A stretch of 64,000 nt of DNA from Clostridium ljungdahlii (GCF_001636845.1 NZ_LITT01000004.1:1-64000), one strand, 5' to 3'; counted from the stretch's first letter, positions 24,473 through 33,538 are shown. The notes: a model not told the origin generated them from the letters alone. Numbers and translations: made by a program.

Positions 24473-26114
24473 ATAATCCATATTTTTTCATTCTATATTG
24501 CAGACTTTGTCTCTTCATTCCCAAGCATTTTGCTGTATTTGTCACATTATTCTTATTTTTTCTAAGAGCAGTTTTTATTACTTCTCTCTCATATTCATTA
24601 AGTATCTGTTCCAGTGTTTTATGCTGCAAACCTTTTTTGCAGTCCCTGCTAGCTTTCTTTTTCATATATTGAGGTAAATCACTTATATATATAGTATCTT
24701 CAGTTATGGTATTAAATATATATTCAATACAATGCTGCAGCTCCCTTACGTTTCCCGGCCAATCATATTCTTCAAATACTTTGATAACTTCATCCGACAT
24801 TACATTTATATTTTTTGAATAATTACGACATAACTTTTTCATAAATAATTGTGCCAGTAGTTCAATATCTTTTTTTCTCTCCCGAAGCGGAGGAATGTTA
24901 ATGGTTATTGTACTTATTCTATAATATAAATCACTTCTCATCTTTCTCTTTTTAATCAATGAAAATGGTTCTTCATTAGTAGATGAAATGATTCTTACAT
25001 TACTTTCAATATCTTTGCTCCCTCCTACCCTTCTGAAACTTTTCTCCTGTAAAACCCTAAGAAGCTTGGACTGCATTTGAAGACTCATTGAATTAATTTC
25101 ATCTAAAAATAATGTACCGCCCTCAGCCTGTTCAAATAGTCCCTTCTTATCATAACTTCCAGTAAAGGCTCCCTTTTCCGTACCAAACAATATACCCTCT
25201 ACCAAATTTTCAGGAATAGCAGCACAATTTACCGCAATGAATTCCTTATATTTTCTTTTACTTGCAGAATGAATACTCTGTGCGAATAATTCCTTGCCAG
25301 TACCAGTCTCCCCATATATAAGTACAGAACAATCTCTTTCAGCAACATTACATGCTAAATTAATTGCGCCAAGAAAATTTTCATCTTTTCCAATTATATC
25401 ATCAAAATTATAATATTTTAATGCATAGTACTTTTTTGGAGACTTTAAATATCGATTACTTTTTTTATTATCTATAAAATTCTTAAAAATTGCAGCTTTC
25501 TGTTTGTACTTTTGAAAAACTGACACATCTTGTACCAACCCAACAGCTCCAATTAAATTGCTTCCTAAAAATAAAGGATATCCTGAATTCATTGTTGAAA
25601 TTATTTCACCTTTATTATTCTTAAAATTATCACATCTATCTACTATAGCTTCTCCCTTTTTCATTGTATTTAAAATTGTACTGTAATCTTCATCTAAACT
25701 ATAAATATCCAATAAATGCTTTCCAATTATATTTCTTCTATCCATCTTTTCAATTTTCTCATTAAATCTATTACAAAATACAAGACGTGCATTTTTATCA
25801 TATATTTGCATTCCTTCTGATAAGCAGTCAAAAGCCGCCCTATATAGGTCTTCATCACTTTCTGCCTGAGCTATGTATAAAATGTATCCTTTGCCTGTAA
25901 AATTCTCGGTTTTAAAATATCTAAGAAATAACTCCCCCCATTTTATATAACCACTATCTATTTTCAAATCTACATCTAAAAAACTAGTGATTTCATTTCC
26001 TATATATTTTTTTAAAATATATATCCTCTTATCTGTTCTCGTTAAATCTCCAAATTTAACATATCTTAGAATATTATCATCATCAATAAATAACATAATA
26101 TCAATGGAAATCAT
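24471..26114 (-). CDS. Sigma-54-dependent transcriptional activator with PAS domain
   Basis: This 547-residue protein has an N-terminal sensory region of about 90 residues and a PAS domain (LSEGMQIYDKNARLVFCNRF, about 98-210). A AAA+ domain follows with Walker A GETGTGKE, the sigma-54 contact loop GAFTGS, Walker B GTLFLDEI and the R-finger block RSDLYYRI. The C-terminal Fis-type helix-turn-helix is NVTNTAKCLGMKRQSLQYRM. There is no receiver domain, so a small ligand or redox signal sensed by PAS is likely. It lies immediately upstream of the -24/-12 promoter of the symporter-lyase operon and is its obvious activator. Ser replaces the final Ala of the GAFTGA loop, a known variant. Confidence 0.93.
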   Translation of the reverse strand: MISIDIMLFIDDDNILRYVKFGDLTRTDKRIYILKKYIGNEITSFLDVDLKIDSGYIKWGELFLRYFKTENFTGKGYILYIAQAESDEDLYRAAFDCLSEGMQIYDKNARLVFCNRFNEKIEKMDRRNIIGKHLLDIYSLDEDYSTILNTMKKGEAIVDRCDNFKNNKGEIISTMNSGYPLFLGSNLIGAVGLVQDVSVFQKYKQKAAIFKNFIDNKKSNRYLKSPKKYYALKYYNFDDIIGKDENFLGAINLACNVAERDCSVLIYGETGTGKELFAQSIHSASKRKYKEFIAVNCAAIPENLVEGILFGTEKGAFTGSYDKKGLFEQAEGGTLFLDEINSMSLQMQSKLLRVLQEKSFRRVGGSKDIESNVRIISSTNEEPFSLIKKRKMRSDLYYRISTITINIPPLRERKKDIELLAQLFMKKLCRNYSKNINVMSDEVIKVFEEYDWPGNVRELQHCIEYIFNTITEDTIYISDLPQYMKKKASRDCKKGLQHKTLEQILNEYEREVIKTALRKNKNNVTNTAKCLGMKRQSLQYRMKKYGL

Positions 26115-26435
26115 ACCTTTACCCCCTTAAAGTTGATTTCATATTTAGTAATTCTCAAAACCAATAATTATTGCATTTTTAGTTAAATACATATTGTCTT
26201 CAATTTTTATATGATTATATCATTTTTACTAATATAAAACCACTTTTGAACATATTACAGATACCTTCTTACTTTAAATTGCATAAAATATTATAGTACT
26301 TTATACAAAAGCACTTTTAACAATATTTCCAGCATTAAAAGCAATAAAAAGTGTAAAATTCTAAACTATAATAGATATAAAGTTACAATTAAGAAATCTG
26401 ATTTAATAAATTATAATTCATAGGAGACCTTAAAA
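26115..26435. other. Divergent control region of activator and aspartate kinase
   Basis: No gene is supported. The region is very A+T-rich. The sequence TTCTAAACTATAATAG near 26358-26375 provides a -10-like TATAAT for the kinase gene. No second -24/-12 element was found on the plus strand, so the kinase is not evidently under sigma-54. Confidence 0.45.
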
Positions 26436-27818
26436 ATGAATAAATTAATAGTTGCTAAATTTGGAGGAAGCTCACTAGCTAATGATAAACAGTTTAAAAA
26501 AGTAAAGGAAATCGTTTTGCAAGATAAAAGGAGACGATATATCATAGTTTCTGCTCCAGGAAAAACTTTTGAAAAAGATTATAAAGTCACAGATCTTCTA
26601 TATAAATGCTATTGTTGTGTTGACAATAAAAATCTATTTGAAAATTATTTCAATATAATCGAAGGGAAATACGTTTCTATATGTAATAATTTGAAATTGG
26701 ATTTAGATATAAAAAAATTCTTATATGGCATAAAAAATGATTTTTTTAACGGTGCCTCTAAGGACTATATTTTAAGCCGTGGAGAATATTTAAATGGTTT
26801 AATTTTCTCAAAATTTATGAATTTTACGTTTATAGATCCTTCAGATATAATCTCATTTAAGCAAAATGGTCAGTTAGACAAAGAAACTACTAAAATGTTA
26901 ATTTTGAACAAACTTTCCCATGTAGAAAAAGCTGTAATACCCGGTTTTTATGGTTCCAATAAGGATGGATCGATTAAAACTTTTCCACGAGGAGGATCAG
27001 ACATAACTGGCTCCATAATATCAAGTGTTATGAATGCTTCTATATATGAAAACTGGACTGATGTATCCGGTGTGTTAATGGCAAATCCAAGTATTGTAAA
27101 AGACCCTAAAAATATAAGAAATATGACATATAAAGAAATAAAAAATCTTTCTCATATGGGAGCAGATGTTCTCAATGAAGATTCTATTATTCCAGCTGAG
27201 GAAAATAAAATTCCAATAAATATAAGAAACACTAATAATCCAGATGATATTGGTACTTTTATATCTGATAATTTACCCGATGAAGATTATAAAAATACTA
27301 TTGCTGGAATATCCGGCAAAGAAAATTTTTCAATAGTAACATTAGAAAAGCTTAATTTAATAAATGGTGGTTTGAATAACCTATTTTCCATTATAACCGC
27401 TGATAATATTTCTGTAGAACATTTATCTTTTAATTCAGATTCTGCATCATTAATTGTACCAGATTCCCAATTACGTAAATGTGAAAGTTCTTTTATTAGT
27501 AAAATAGAAACTCAGCTTAATCCAGTTTCCATAACTATAAATCATAATATATCTTTAGTTGGAATAATTATAAGAAATATAAATAAATTTAGGCAAATTA
27601 TCCATAGAATTTTTGAAAATTTATCTAACCGAAATATTAAAATAAAAATAATTATACAGCCATCTTGTGAATCCAATATTGTTTTAGGAGTAGAGGACGC
27701 TGATCTTTCTAAGACAATTAAATTAATTTATGAATCAATCAATAATCCTATATTAATTGAAAAATCAAATACAGAAAATGAATCTCTTCCTATTTATTTT
27801 AATGTACTAAGTAAATAA
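26436..27818 (+). CDS. Aspartate kinase
   Basis: This 460-residue protein phosphorylates aspartate, the first step toward lysine, threonine and methionine. It has the kinase opening VAKFGGSSLAN, the active-site block FPRGGSDITGSIISSVMNAS and ENWTDVSGVLMANP, the nucleotide segment MTYKEIKNLSHMGADVLNEDS, and two degenerate ACT domains after about residue 290. AGGAGA precedes the ATG. It is a lone gene divergent from the sigma-54 activator. The ACT region is poorly conserved, so feedback control is uncertain. The dispersed 95-nt repeat follows its stop by two bases. Confidence 0.88.
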   Translation: MNKLIVAKFGGSSLANDKQFKKVKEIVLQDKRRRYIIVSAPGKTFEKDYKVTDLLYKCYCCVDNKNLFENYFNIIEGKYVSICNNLKLDLDIKKFLYGIKNDFFNGASKDYILSRGEYLNGLIFSKFMNFTFIDPSDIISFKQNGQLDKETTKMLILNKLSHVEKAVIPGFYGSNKDGSIKTFPRGGSDITGSIISSVMNASIYENWTDVSGVLMANPSIVKDPKNIRNMTYKEIKNLSHMGADVLNEDSIIPAEENKIPINIRNTNNPDDIGTFISDNLPDEDYKNTIAGISGKENFSIVTLEKLNLINGGLNNLFSIITADNISVEHLSFNSDSASLIVPDSQLRKCESSFISKIETQLNPVSITINHNISLVGIIIRNINKFRQIIHRIFENLSNRNIKIKIIIQPSCESNIVLGVEDADLSKTIKLIYESINNPILIEKSNTENESLPIYFNVLSK

Positions 27819-27820
27819 AC

Positions 27821-27915
27821 AGAGTTCTTGGCATCAGATGGAGTCTTGGACTCCACCTGATGCTTATTAACAGGCTCCTTAGTGCTTCAGCACTTAGAAG
27901 GCGTTATCCTTTAGG
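27821..27915 (+). repeat. Dispersed structured repeat, copy A
   Basis: This 95-base element shares most positions with the reverse complement of 51625-51720. It contains hairpin 1 (GCATCAG-A-TGGAGT / ACTCCA-C-CTGATGC), hairpin 2 (CTTAGTGCT / AGCACTTAG, one mismatch) and a conserved tail AAGGCGTTATCCTTTAGG. It starts two bases after the aspartate-kinase stop codon and is on the same strand as the gene. It is not a simple terminator because no U-tract follows. Confidence 0.8.
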
Positions 27916-27939
27916 AAAAATCGTTATCCAGGGACGTAG

Positions 27940-27982
27940 CTGCTCTTTACTCCAACTTGGAGAAGTTGGAGTATTAGAGCAG
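27940..27982 (+). repeat. Strong hairpin downstream of repeat copy A
   Basis: CTGCTCT and AGAGCAG enclose a second perfect stem, ACTCCAACTT / AAGTTGGAGT, with a GGAG loop. This segment is not present in copy B. It may be an appended module or part of an RNA. Confidence 0.6.
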
Positions 27983-28068
27983 GTAGTCATCGGATAAATG
28001 TTTCAAACTTATTCAAAGCATATACTCATTCTAATACTAAAAAGTTACCTGTACTGATGATACACTTA

Positions 28069-28118
28069 GAGGGGTTAATCAGTTTGCAAAACAATTTTTG
28101 TAAACTAATTAACCCCTC
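28069..28118. terminator. Bidirectional hairpin between convergent genes
   Basis: GAGGGGTTAAT...GTTTGCAAAA and TTTTTGTAAAC...ATTAACCCCTC form a long, nearly perfect stem of about 22 pairs. It lies between the kinase and the convergent DUF4097 gene and is the likely shared end point. Confidence 0.65.
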
Positions 28119-28197
28119 ATACCTTACCATACAAATGGGAATAAGCAATATGTACGCTTACAGTAAACTTCAGATTCATTTTTACTTTTCATATTCA

Positions 28198-29157
28198 TTA
28201 CTTGCTTGAAACATCTATATCACCCGATACTGTACTTGCATTTATTGTCTTATATGGTCCGTTTCCTACTTGTGCAGATGCCTTACTTTTCCTATTATTC
28301 TCATAGGTTAACGGAAAATCTCCTTTTATATCTCCAGAAGTACACTTTCCTTCAAATTTAAAACTCAAATTTTGAGGAAGTACCATTTTCACATCTCCAG
28401 AAGTAGAACTTACTTTTGCGTACTCATCAATGGACTTATAATTCATTTTTATATCACCTGATACAATTTTTGCATTTCCAGAGCCTGAAATAGACTTTAC
28501 AGATATATCTCCTGATGCAGTTTGTATATTATAATATTTAGAATCTAGGCTAGCTATACCTATATCCCCTGAAGTTGTTTTTATATCAATATTATTTCCA
28601 GTAATACTGCCGTTCATCTTGAAGTCTCCGGAACTTTGTATGCAGTTTACATCATTCAATTTCATATCAGAGTTAAATAATATATCTCCTGAAGTTGTAC
28701 TTATATCTAAATCTTTAGCATAGCTTTTAGGTACATACAATTCTATTTTCTCATTCCTATTGAATCCATCGAATATATTGACAAATTTATTGTGAAAAAC
28801 TTTATTTTCATCTCTTCTCCTAATTTCAATGTTATTTCCCTGTTTTTCTATTGCAAACTTTTCTCCATCTTTTAACTTTCCCGATGCACTTTGTACAACT
28901 TTTAAGTTTGATTCATCTGTTGTCTGTACAATTACATCTCCTCTTGAAAATCCCAAGCTTATCTTACTACAGTTATTTACGGATGTGCTTTCACTTTTCT
29001 GTACAAAATACCTAGCACCTGTTATTCTATTTCCATATTCAAATATTGGGAAACCCTCTCCGTGAGAAAATCCATATATTAAGAAAGATAGTCCTGCTGC
29101 TGCAATGACAGCCCACATTACAATTAATACTTTTATTAAGCTTCTATTTCTATTCAT
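28198..29157 (-). CDS. DUF4097 beta-strand repeat membrane-anchored protein
   Basis: This 319-residue protein has one N-terminal membrane anchor (VLIVMWAVIAAAGLSFLIYG), and the rest is extracytoplasmic. From about residue 140 there are repeated strands each ending in a TTSGDI, ASGDIS or VSGDIK type motif, roughly every 20 residues. This is the right-handed beta-helix-like pattern of DUF4097 ('putative adhesin') proteins. It is the last gene of a PadR-DUF1700-DUF4097 operon, a common Firmicute set linked to envelope stress. Binding partners are unknown. Confidence 0.88.
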   Translation of the reverse strand: MNRNRSLIKVLIVMWAVIAAAGLSFLIYGFSHGEGFPIFEYGNRITGARYFVQKSESTSVNNCSKISLGFSRGDVIVQTTDESNLKVVQSASGKLKDGEKFAIEKQGNNIEIRRRDENKVFHNKFVNIFDGFNRNEKIELYVPKSYAKDLDISTTSGDILFNSDMKLNDVNCIQSSGDFKMNGSITGNNIDIKTTSGDIGIASLDSKYYNIQTASGDISVKSISGSGNAKIVSGDIKMNYKSIDEYAKVSSTSGDVKMVLPQNLSFKFEGKCTSGDIKGDFPLTYENNRKSKASAQVGNGPYKTINASTVSGDIDVSSK

Positions 29158-29161
29158 ATTC

Positions 29162-29818
29162 CTACTCCTTCAACTTAAAGCTCAAAGTTATAATTTTTTC
29201 TACGGCAGCACCTATTATAAATATAACCCAGGAATATCCCCAAGCATGAAAAACAAAACTCAATATAAAATATAGGGCAACTATAATTAGCCATGCTATA
29301 GATTTAACTGATTTAATAATTTCCATTTGGCTGTCATTTGAAGATTTCCACTGTTTGAATTCTTCCACGATAGTATCATCTCCTTTTACGTATTTAGGCT
29401 TTGAAGCATGATTGTAGACTATAAGACATGTTGCAACAGCATCTATTGTAAGCATAATACTTACGGATACAACATCATTTACCATAAAAACTTGATTTAG
29501 CAGCATTAAAATCACTACACTCATGATATATAATCCTACAGACACAGACAATACAAGTGCATTTTTTCTTCGATATTTTTGCTCCTCATCATAATCAAAC
29601 ATATTTTTATCTTTTAACCCTTCTAATAGTTCATCCACATCACCTATACTTGAAATAGCTATTTTAAAGGCTTCTTCTTCATCTTTTCCAGAAGACACAA
29701 AATCATCATATTTATCTATAAGGTTAGCTAAAAGCTCTTCCTTAAGCTCTGTTGCTCTATGAGTTTTAGGTGCATTTTCAAATAATTCTTCTACACTCTT
29801 TCTCAATTTTTCATGCAT
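29162..29818 (-). CDS. DUF1700/HAAS-type membrane protein
   Basis: This 218-residue protein starts with a soluble helical HAAS-like domain (LRKSVEELFENAPKTHRATE, then GKDEEEAFKIAISSIGDVDEL) followed by four hydrophobic helices, two near residues 95-145 and two at the end. GGAGG on the minus strand, within the PadR gene's last codons, sets the ATG at 29818. It is the standard partner of a PadR regulator and a DUF4097 protein. Confidence 0.82.
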   Translation of the reverse strand: MHEKLRKSVEELFENAPKTHRATELKEELLANLIDKYDDFVSSGKDEEEAFKIAISSIGDVDELLEGLKDKNMFDYDEEQKYRRKNALVLSVSVGLYIMSVVILMLLNQVFMVNDVVSVSIMLTIDAVATCLIVYNHASKPKYVKGDDTIVEEFKQWKSSNDSQMEIIKSVKSIAWLIIVALYFILSFVFHAWGYSWVIFIIGAAVEKIITLSFKLKE

Positions 29819-29819
29819 T

Positions 29820-30152
29820 TTAATTACCTCCATTAATTAACTTATCTATTAATTCCTTTGATTCATTCCAATCTAGCCTATTTTGATTTAGTACCTCTTT
29901 TCCCAATTCTGTTATAGAATAATACCTTCGTCTTGCTCCTGTATTTTGATCTCCCCAATAAGAAGTTATAAGAGCAGCTTTTTCCAGCCTCCTAAAAGCA
30001 GAATAAAGAGTTGCTTCTTTAAGTTCATATTTATTATCCGTCTTTTCCTTTATAAATTTATTGATTTCATAACCATAACTGTCCTTTTCAACTAAGTGCG
30101 CCAAAATTATGGTTTCCGTATGCCCCCTTATAACATCTGAAGTTATAGACAT
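29820..30152 (-). CDS. PadR-family regulator
   Basis: This 110-residue protein has the PadR winged helix: GHTETIILAHLVEKDSYGYE, IKEKTDNKYELKEATLYSAF, then RRLEKAALI and the wing GARRRYYSITELGKEVL. It is short, with only a brief C-terminal dimer helix. It leads the operon, preceded by a TTGACA/TATAAT promoter and a large dyad, and probably represses its own transcription. Confidence 0.9.
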   Translation of the reverse strand: MSITSDVIRGHTETIILAHLVEKDSYGYEINKFIKEKTDNKYELKEATLYSAFRRLEKAALITSYWGDQNTGARRRYYSITELGKEVLNQNRLDWNESKELIDKLINGGN

Positions 30153-30211
30153 CTACTCACTCCTTACAACATATCAAATCATGAAATATAATACTTTAAT
30201 AATTTAGCTAC

Positions 30212-30286
30212 ATTATATATAAATATACCTCACCTGTCAATGTATATTTTGTTTGGACATATATAATATGTAAATATATGTCCAAA
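30212..30286 (-). promoter_or_regulatory. PadR operon promoter and upstream dyad
   Basis: On the minus strand TTGACA (30235-30240), 17 bases, then TATAAT (30212-30217) form a consensus promoter. Just upstream, TTTGGACATATAT (30252-30264) and ATATATGTCCAAA (30274-30286) are perfect inverted arms. PadR operators are usually long dyads with ATGT/ACAT halves, which this contains, although its position upstream of -35 is unusual for a repressor site. Confidence 0.7.
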
Positions 30287-30334
30287 TAAAAAAAGTTCCT
30301 ACATAATAAATGAAATCTTATTATATAGGAACTT
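30287..30334 (-). terminator. Terminator of clpP
   Basis: AAGTTCCTA-ATAATAA and TTATTAT-TAGGAACTT pair, and the minus strand continues with seven T. It lies 12 bases after the clpP stop. Confidence 0.9.
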
Positions 30335-30346
30335 CTTACAAAAAAA

Positions 30347-30931
30347 TTATTTTGAAAGGATTTTATCCACTAATCCATAATCTAAAGCTTCTTTAGCTGA
30401 CATAAAATAATCTCTCTCAACATCCTTTTCTATCTTTTCAATAGGTTTACCTGTCATTTCACTGTACAATCTATTCATCTTTTTCTTTATTCCTAAAAGC
30501 CATTTTGTATGAATTTCTATGTCTGTGGCCTGCCCCTGCATTCCACCGTATACAGACGGTTGATGTATTAAAATTTCGCTGTTTGGCAGAGCAAATCTCT
30601 TTCCTTTTGCCCCTGCTGCAAGCAAAAATGAGCCCATGCTGGCAGCCATACCAACACATATTGTGGATACATCAGGTCTTATATACTGCATTGTATCATA
30701 TATTGCCATTCCAGCTGTAATAGATCCTCCTGGACTGTTTATATAAAAATTGATATCACTGTCAGGATTATCTGATTCCAAAAATAAAAGCTGTGCTACA
30801 ATTGAACTTGCAGTTTCATCTGTTACCTGGCCATTTAACATTACTATCCTGTCTTTTAAAAGTCTTGAAAATATATCATAAGAACGTTCTCCTGCATTTG
30901 TATGATCAATTACTACTGGTACATAACTCAT
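30347..30931 (-). CDS. clpP: ATP-dependent Clp protease proteolytic subunit
   Basis: This 194-residue protein is a ClpP serine protease. The nucleophile is Ser98 in GMAASMGSF, the His is 123 in [10 protein letters not shown], and the Asp lies in ERDYFM near residue 174. It is full length for the family. No clpX or tig gene is adjacent. Instead, an AraC-type DNA-binding protein gene ends 24 bases upstream on the same strand, so this may be a second, separately regulated ClpP. The strong terminator behind it closes the unit. Confidence 0.95.
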   Translation of the reverse strand: MSYVPVVIDHTNAGERSYDIFSRLLKDRIVMLNGQVTDETASSIVAQLLFLESDNPDSDINFYINSPGGSITAGMAIYDTMQYIRPDVSTICVGMAASMGSFLLAAGAKGKRFALPNSEILIHQPSVYGGMQGQATDIEIHTKWLLGIKKKMNRLYSEMTGKPIEKIEKDVERDYFMSAKEALDYGLVDKILSK

Positions 30932-30955
30932 TATTCAAATCACCTCGTATAAATA

Positions 30956-31306
30956 TTAAGCTGCCATAGAAATACTACTTGCAGTTCTATTTCTTCTGAA
31001 TTCTCTTGGAGGCATTCCATAAAGCTTTTTGAAGGCCTTTGTAAAAGATTCCTGAGAACTAAACTGATACTTTAATGCTATATCTACAATTTTATTATCT
31101 GTATTTAAAAGCTCATTTGCAGCCTCTTTAAGTCTTCTCCTTCTTATATATTCAGCTACAGGTTCTCCAACAACAGAATGAAAAATTCTATGAAAATGAT
31201 ATTTTGACAGGAAGACTTTGTGAGCAATATCTTCAAGTTCTATTTTATTGTTTAAATTATGCTCTATATACTCAATAGACTTCCTAATACAAGCATTGTA
31301 ATTCAT
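30956..31306 (-). CDS. Stand-alone AraC-type DNA-binding protein
   Basis: This 116-residue protein consists only of the double helix-turn-helix of AraC regulators: IELEDIAHKVFLSKYHFHRIF for the first, and IVDIALKYQFSSQESFTKAF for the second. It ends shortly after the conserved PPREFRR. It lacks a ligand domain, like MarA and SoxS, so its activity must be set by its level or by interaction. It is 24 bases upstream of clpP. Control of MarA-like proteins by proteolysis is known in enterobacteria (Lon), which makes the clpP neighbour suggestive. Confidence 0.88.
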   Translation of the reverse strand: MNYNACIRKSIEYIEHNLNNKIELEDIAHKVFLSKYHFHRIFHSVVGEPVAEYIRRRRLKEAANELLNTDNKIVDIALKYQFSSQESFTKAFKKLYGMPPREFRRNRTASSISMAA

Positions 31307-31356
31307 TTTAGAATACCTACCTCCTTAAACCTTTTCCTATATTATATATTAACCTT

Positions 31357-32805
31357 TCATGTAAATCCTGTCTTTTTTTGCTCATTTATCCCATGGGTAC
31401 CATTGTTAACAGTAAGTTTAGATGAATTATTTTTTAACTTAATATACATTTTAAAAATATTATCATTACCTTCCGCCCAAACTTCTCCACCATGCAAATC
31501 CACGATATTTTTAACTATAGCAAGCCCTAAACCAGAGTTGTTTTTATGAGAGTTTCTAGACTTATCCCCCATATAGAATCTATCAAATATTTTATTCATA
31601 TCTTCAGAAAACAACTTTCTGCTTGATAAGTTTTGGAAACTAATTATAGTGTCATTTACATTATGGACAATATTTATATAAACTTCACTATTTTTTACAC
31701 TGTACTTTATAGCATTCGATAAAATATTTTGAAATACCCTGCTGATAAGATATGGATCAATATTTAAATTCAACTTTATAATACTGTACTTTTTTACAAA
31801 ATTTATTTGAGACTTGCTGGCAATTATAGAAAGTTCCCCTATGATTTGTTCTATAATTTCAATTATATTTACATTATGTATTTCAAGATTTATTGCTCCG
31901 CTTTCCAGTTTTGAGTATTCAAATAAGTTCTCTATTAAAACTTTTAGCTTTTCCGCTCTCTCCATAGATTTTTTGCTGTATACTTCCTTATCTTTTATAG
32001 AAACATTCTTATCATTTATCAAATACAAATATCCCATTAATGATGTAAGAGGTGTCCTCAAATCATGTGATATATTGGTTATAAGCTCATCTTTAAACTT
32101 TTGGACAGACTTTTCACGATTTATCATATTATTTAAATTAAGTGACATGTTATTTATCTCATCTGCCAAAGTTCCAAGTTCATCCATACCTTTTTTCTCC
32201 AACTTATAATTTAAATCCTCATGGGAGATTTTCACTATTCCATTACAGATGTACTTTATATACCTGGTTTTTCTATATGAAACCAAATATACAATTCCAA
32301 GTGAAATAATTATTGGAATTAATATCATTGACGTATATCTAAAAATATTATGATACATACCTGTGCTTTTCCATGTAACAAGTATGTATTTAGTACCTGC
32401 TATATTTATATTATACACCTGATATACCACATCTCCATCCCTTGGAGTCGTATTAAGTATAATATTTTTTATATTATTCAGATCAATATACTTGCCTTCT
32501 ACTTCACTTGATTTAAAAATTATGCGACCTTTAATATCAGTAATAGCTATATTTACATTGTTCTCATCAGCCAAATTATTTATATAACTTTGAACTTCAG
32601 TATTTGTAGATTGCACATACCTATTTACCTGAACATAAATGTCATTTGATGCATTTACAATATTTTGAGGGTTATTTGTATCCTGCATTATAACATTAAG
32701 AGCACAACTTATGCCAATTATAAGTATGACAAAACTAAGTATATTTATAATCAAAAATTCCTTTGATATGCTCTTAAATGCAAGCTTCTTTATCTTATTT
32801 ATCAA
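31357..32805 (-). CDS. Sensor histidine kinase
   Basis: This 482-residue membrane kinase has a first helix near residues 18-40 and an extracytoplasmic sensor of about 110 residues. A second helix at about 158-180 and a HAMP linker follow. HisKA contains the phospho-His in ISHDLRTPLTSLMGY, and the ATPase domain has NAIKYSV, a DRFYMGD box and GLGLAIVKNIVDLHGG. The gene starts 11 bases inside the response-regulator gene. The signal is unknown; the nearby glycosyltransferase suggests a cell-envelope cue. Confidence 0.93.
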   Translation of the reverse strand: MINKIKKLAFKSISKEFLIINILSFVILIIGISCALNVIMQDTNNPQNIVNASNDIYVQVNRYVQSTNTEVQSYINNLADENNVNIAITDIKGRIIFKSSEVEGKYIDLNNIKNIILNTTPRDGDVVYQVYNINIAGTKYILVTWKSTGMYHNIFRYTSMILIPIIISLGIVYLVSYRKTRYIKYICNGIVKISHEDLNYKLEKKGMDELGTLADEINNMSLNLNNMINREKSVQKFKDELITNISHDLRTPLTSLMGYLYLINDKNVSIKDKEVYSKKSMERAEKLKVLIENLFEYSKLESGAINLEIHNVNIIEIIEQIIGELSIIASKSQINFVKKYSIIKLNLNIDPYLISRVFQNILSNAIKYSVKNSEVYINIVHNVNDTIISFQNLSSRKLFSEDMNKIFDRFYMGDKSRNSHKNNSGLGLAIVKNIVDLHGGEVWAEGNDNIFKMYIKLKNNSSKLTVNNGTHGINEQKKTGFT

Positions 32806-33487
32806 TTTTATAGCCTACTCCCCAAACAACTTTTATGTATTTTGGGTCCTTTGAATTTATTTCTATCTTTTCTCTTATATTTCTTATATGCACTGCAACT
32901 GTATTTTTGGCATTGTAAAAGGGTTCTTGCCAAACACTTTCATAAATACTTTCCGTGCTTAAAACCCTTCCCCTATTTCTTGCAAATACTTCCAAGATTG
33001 AAAATTCAATTGGTGTAAGTTCTATTAATTTTTCTCCAATAAATACTTCTCTAGATGCTGTATTTATTACCATATCATTTATAACAATTTCTTCTTTACT
33101 TTGTGGTCTTCCCATATTGAATTCGGAATACCTTCTAATTTGTGATTTCACTCTGGCAACTAATTCTAGTGGATTGAATGGCTTAGTAACATAATCATCT
33201 GCTCCAACATTTAATCCTAATATCTTGCTGCTTGAATCATCTTTAGCTGAAAGCATTATTATAGGTATTTTTTCTTTTTTTCTAATTTCAAGACATGCAT
33301 GTATACCATCGAGATTGGGCATCATTATATCGAGTATTATTAAATCTATATTATTTTCTTCAAGCTTGTCCATTGCTATCAAGCCATCTTCAGCAGTGAT
33401 AACATTAAATTCAGCATTTTTCAGATAAATTTCTATTATATCTAAAATATCCTTATCATCATCAACTACTAGTATAGTACTATCCAT
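32795..33487 (-). CDS. OmpR-family response regulator
   Basis: This 230-residue protein has a receiver domain with acidic pocket DDD near residue 10, phospho-acceptor Asp in LIILDIMMPNLDG (about 53) and Lys in VTKPFNPLEL. A winged-helix output domain follows (ELTPIEFSILEVFARNRGRV and VAVHIRNIREKIE). It is co-transcribed with the kinase. Promoter elements were not clear; the membrane glycosyltransferase gene lies 51 bases upstream on the same strand. Confidence 0.94.
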   Translation of the reverse strand: MDSTILVVDDDKDILDIIEIYLKNAEFNVITAEDGLIAMDKLEENNIDLIILDIMMPNLDGIHACLEIRKKEKIPIIMLSAKDDSSSKILGLNVGADDYVTKPFNPLELVARVKSQIRRYSEFNMGRPQSKEEIVINDMVINTASREVFIGEKLIELTPIEFSILEVFARNRGRVLSTESIYESVWQEPFYNAKNTVAVHIRNIREKIEINSKDPKYIKVVWGVGYKIDK

Positions 33488-33538
33488 AAAAAATATCTCC
33501 TCTTAATGCTGTATAAACTATTTTTATTATACACCACT

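Noticed and set aside
26115-26435. A second sigma-54 promoter for the aspartate kinase
   Set aside because: No GG-N10-GC element with proper flanks was found on the plus strand.
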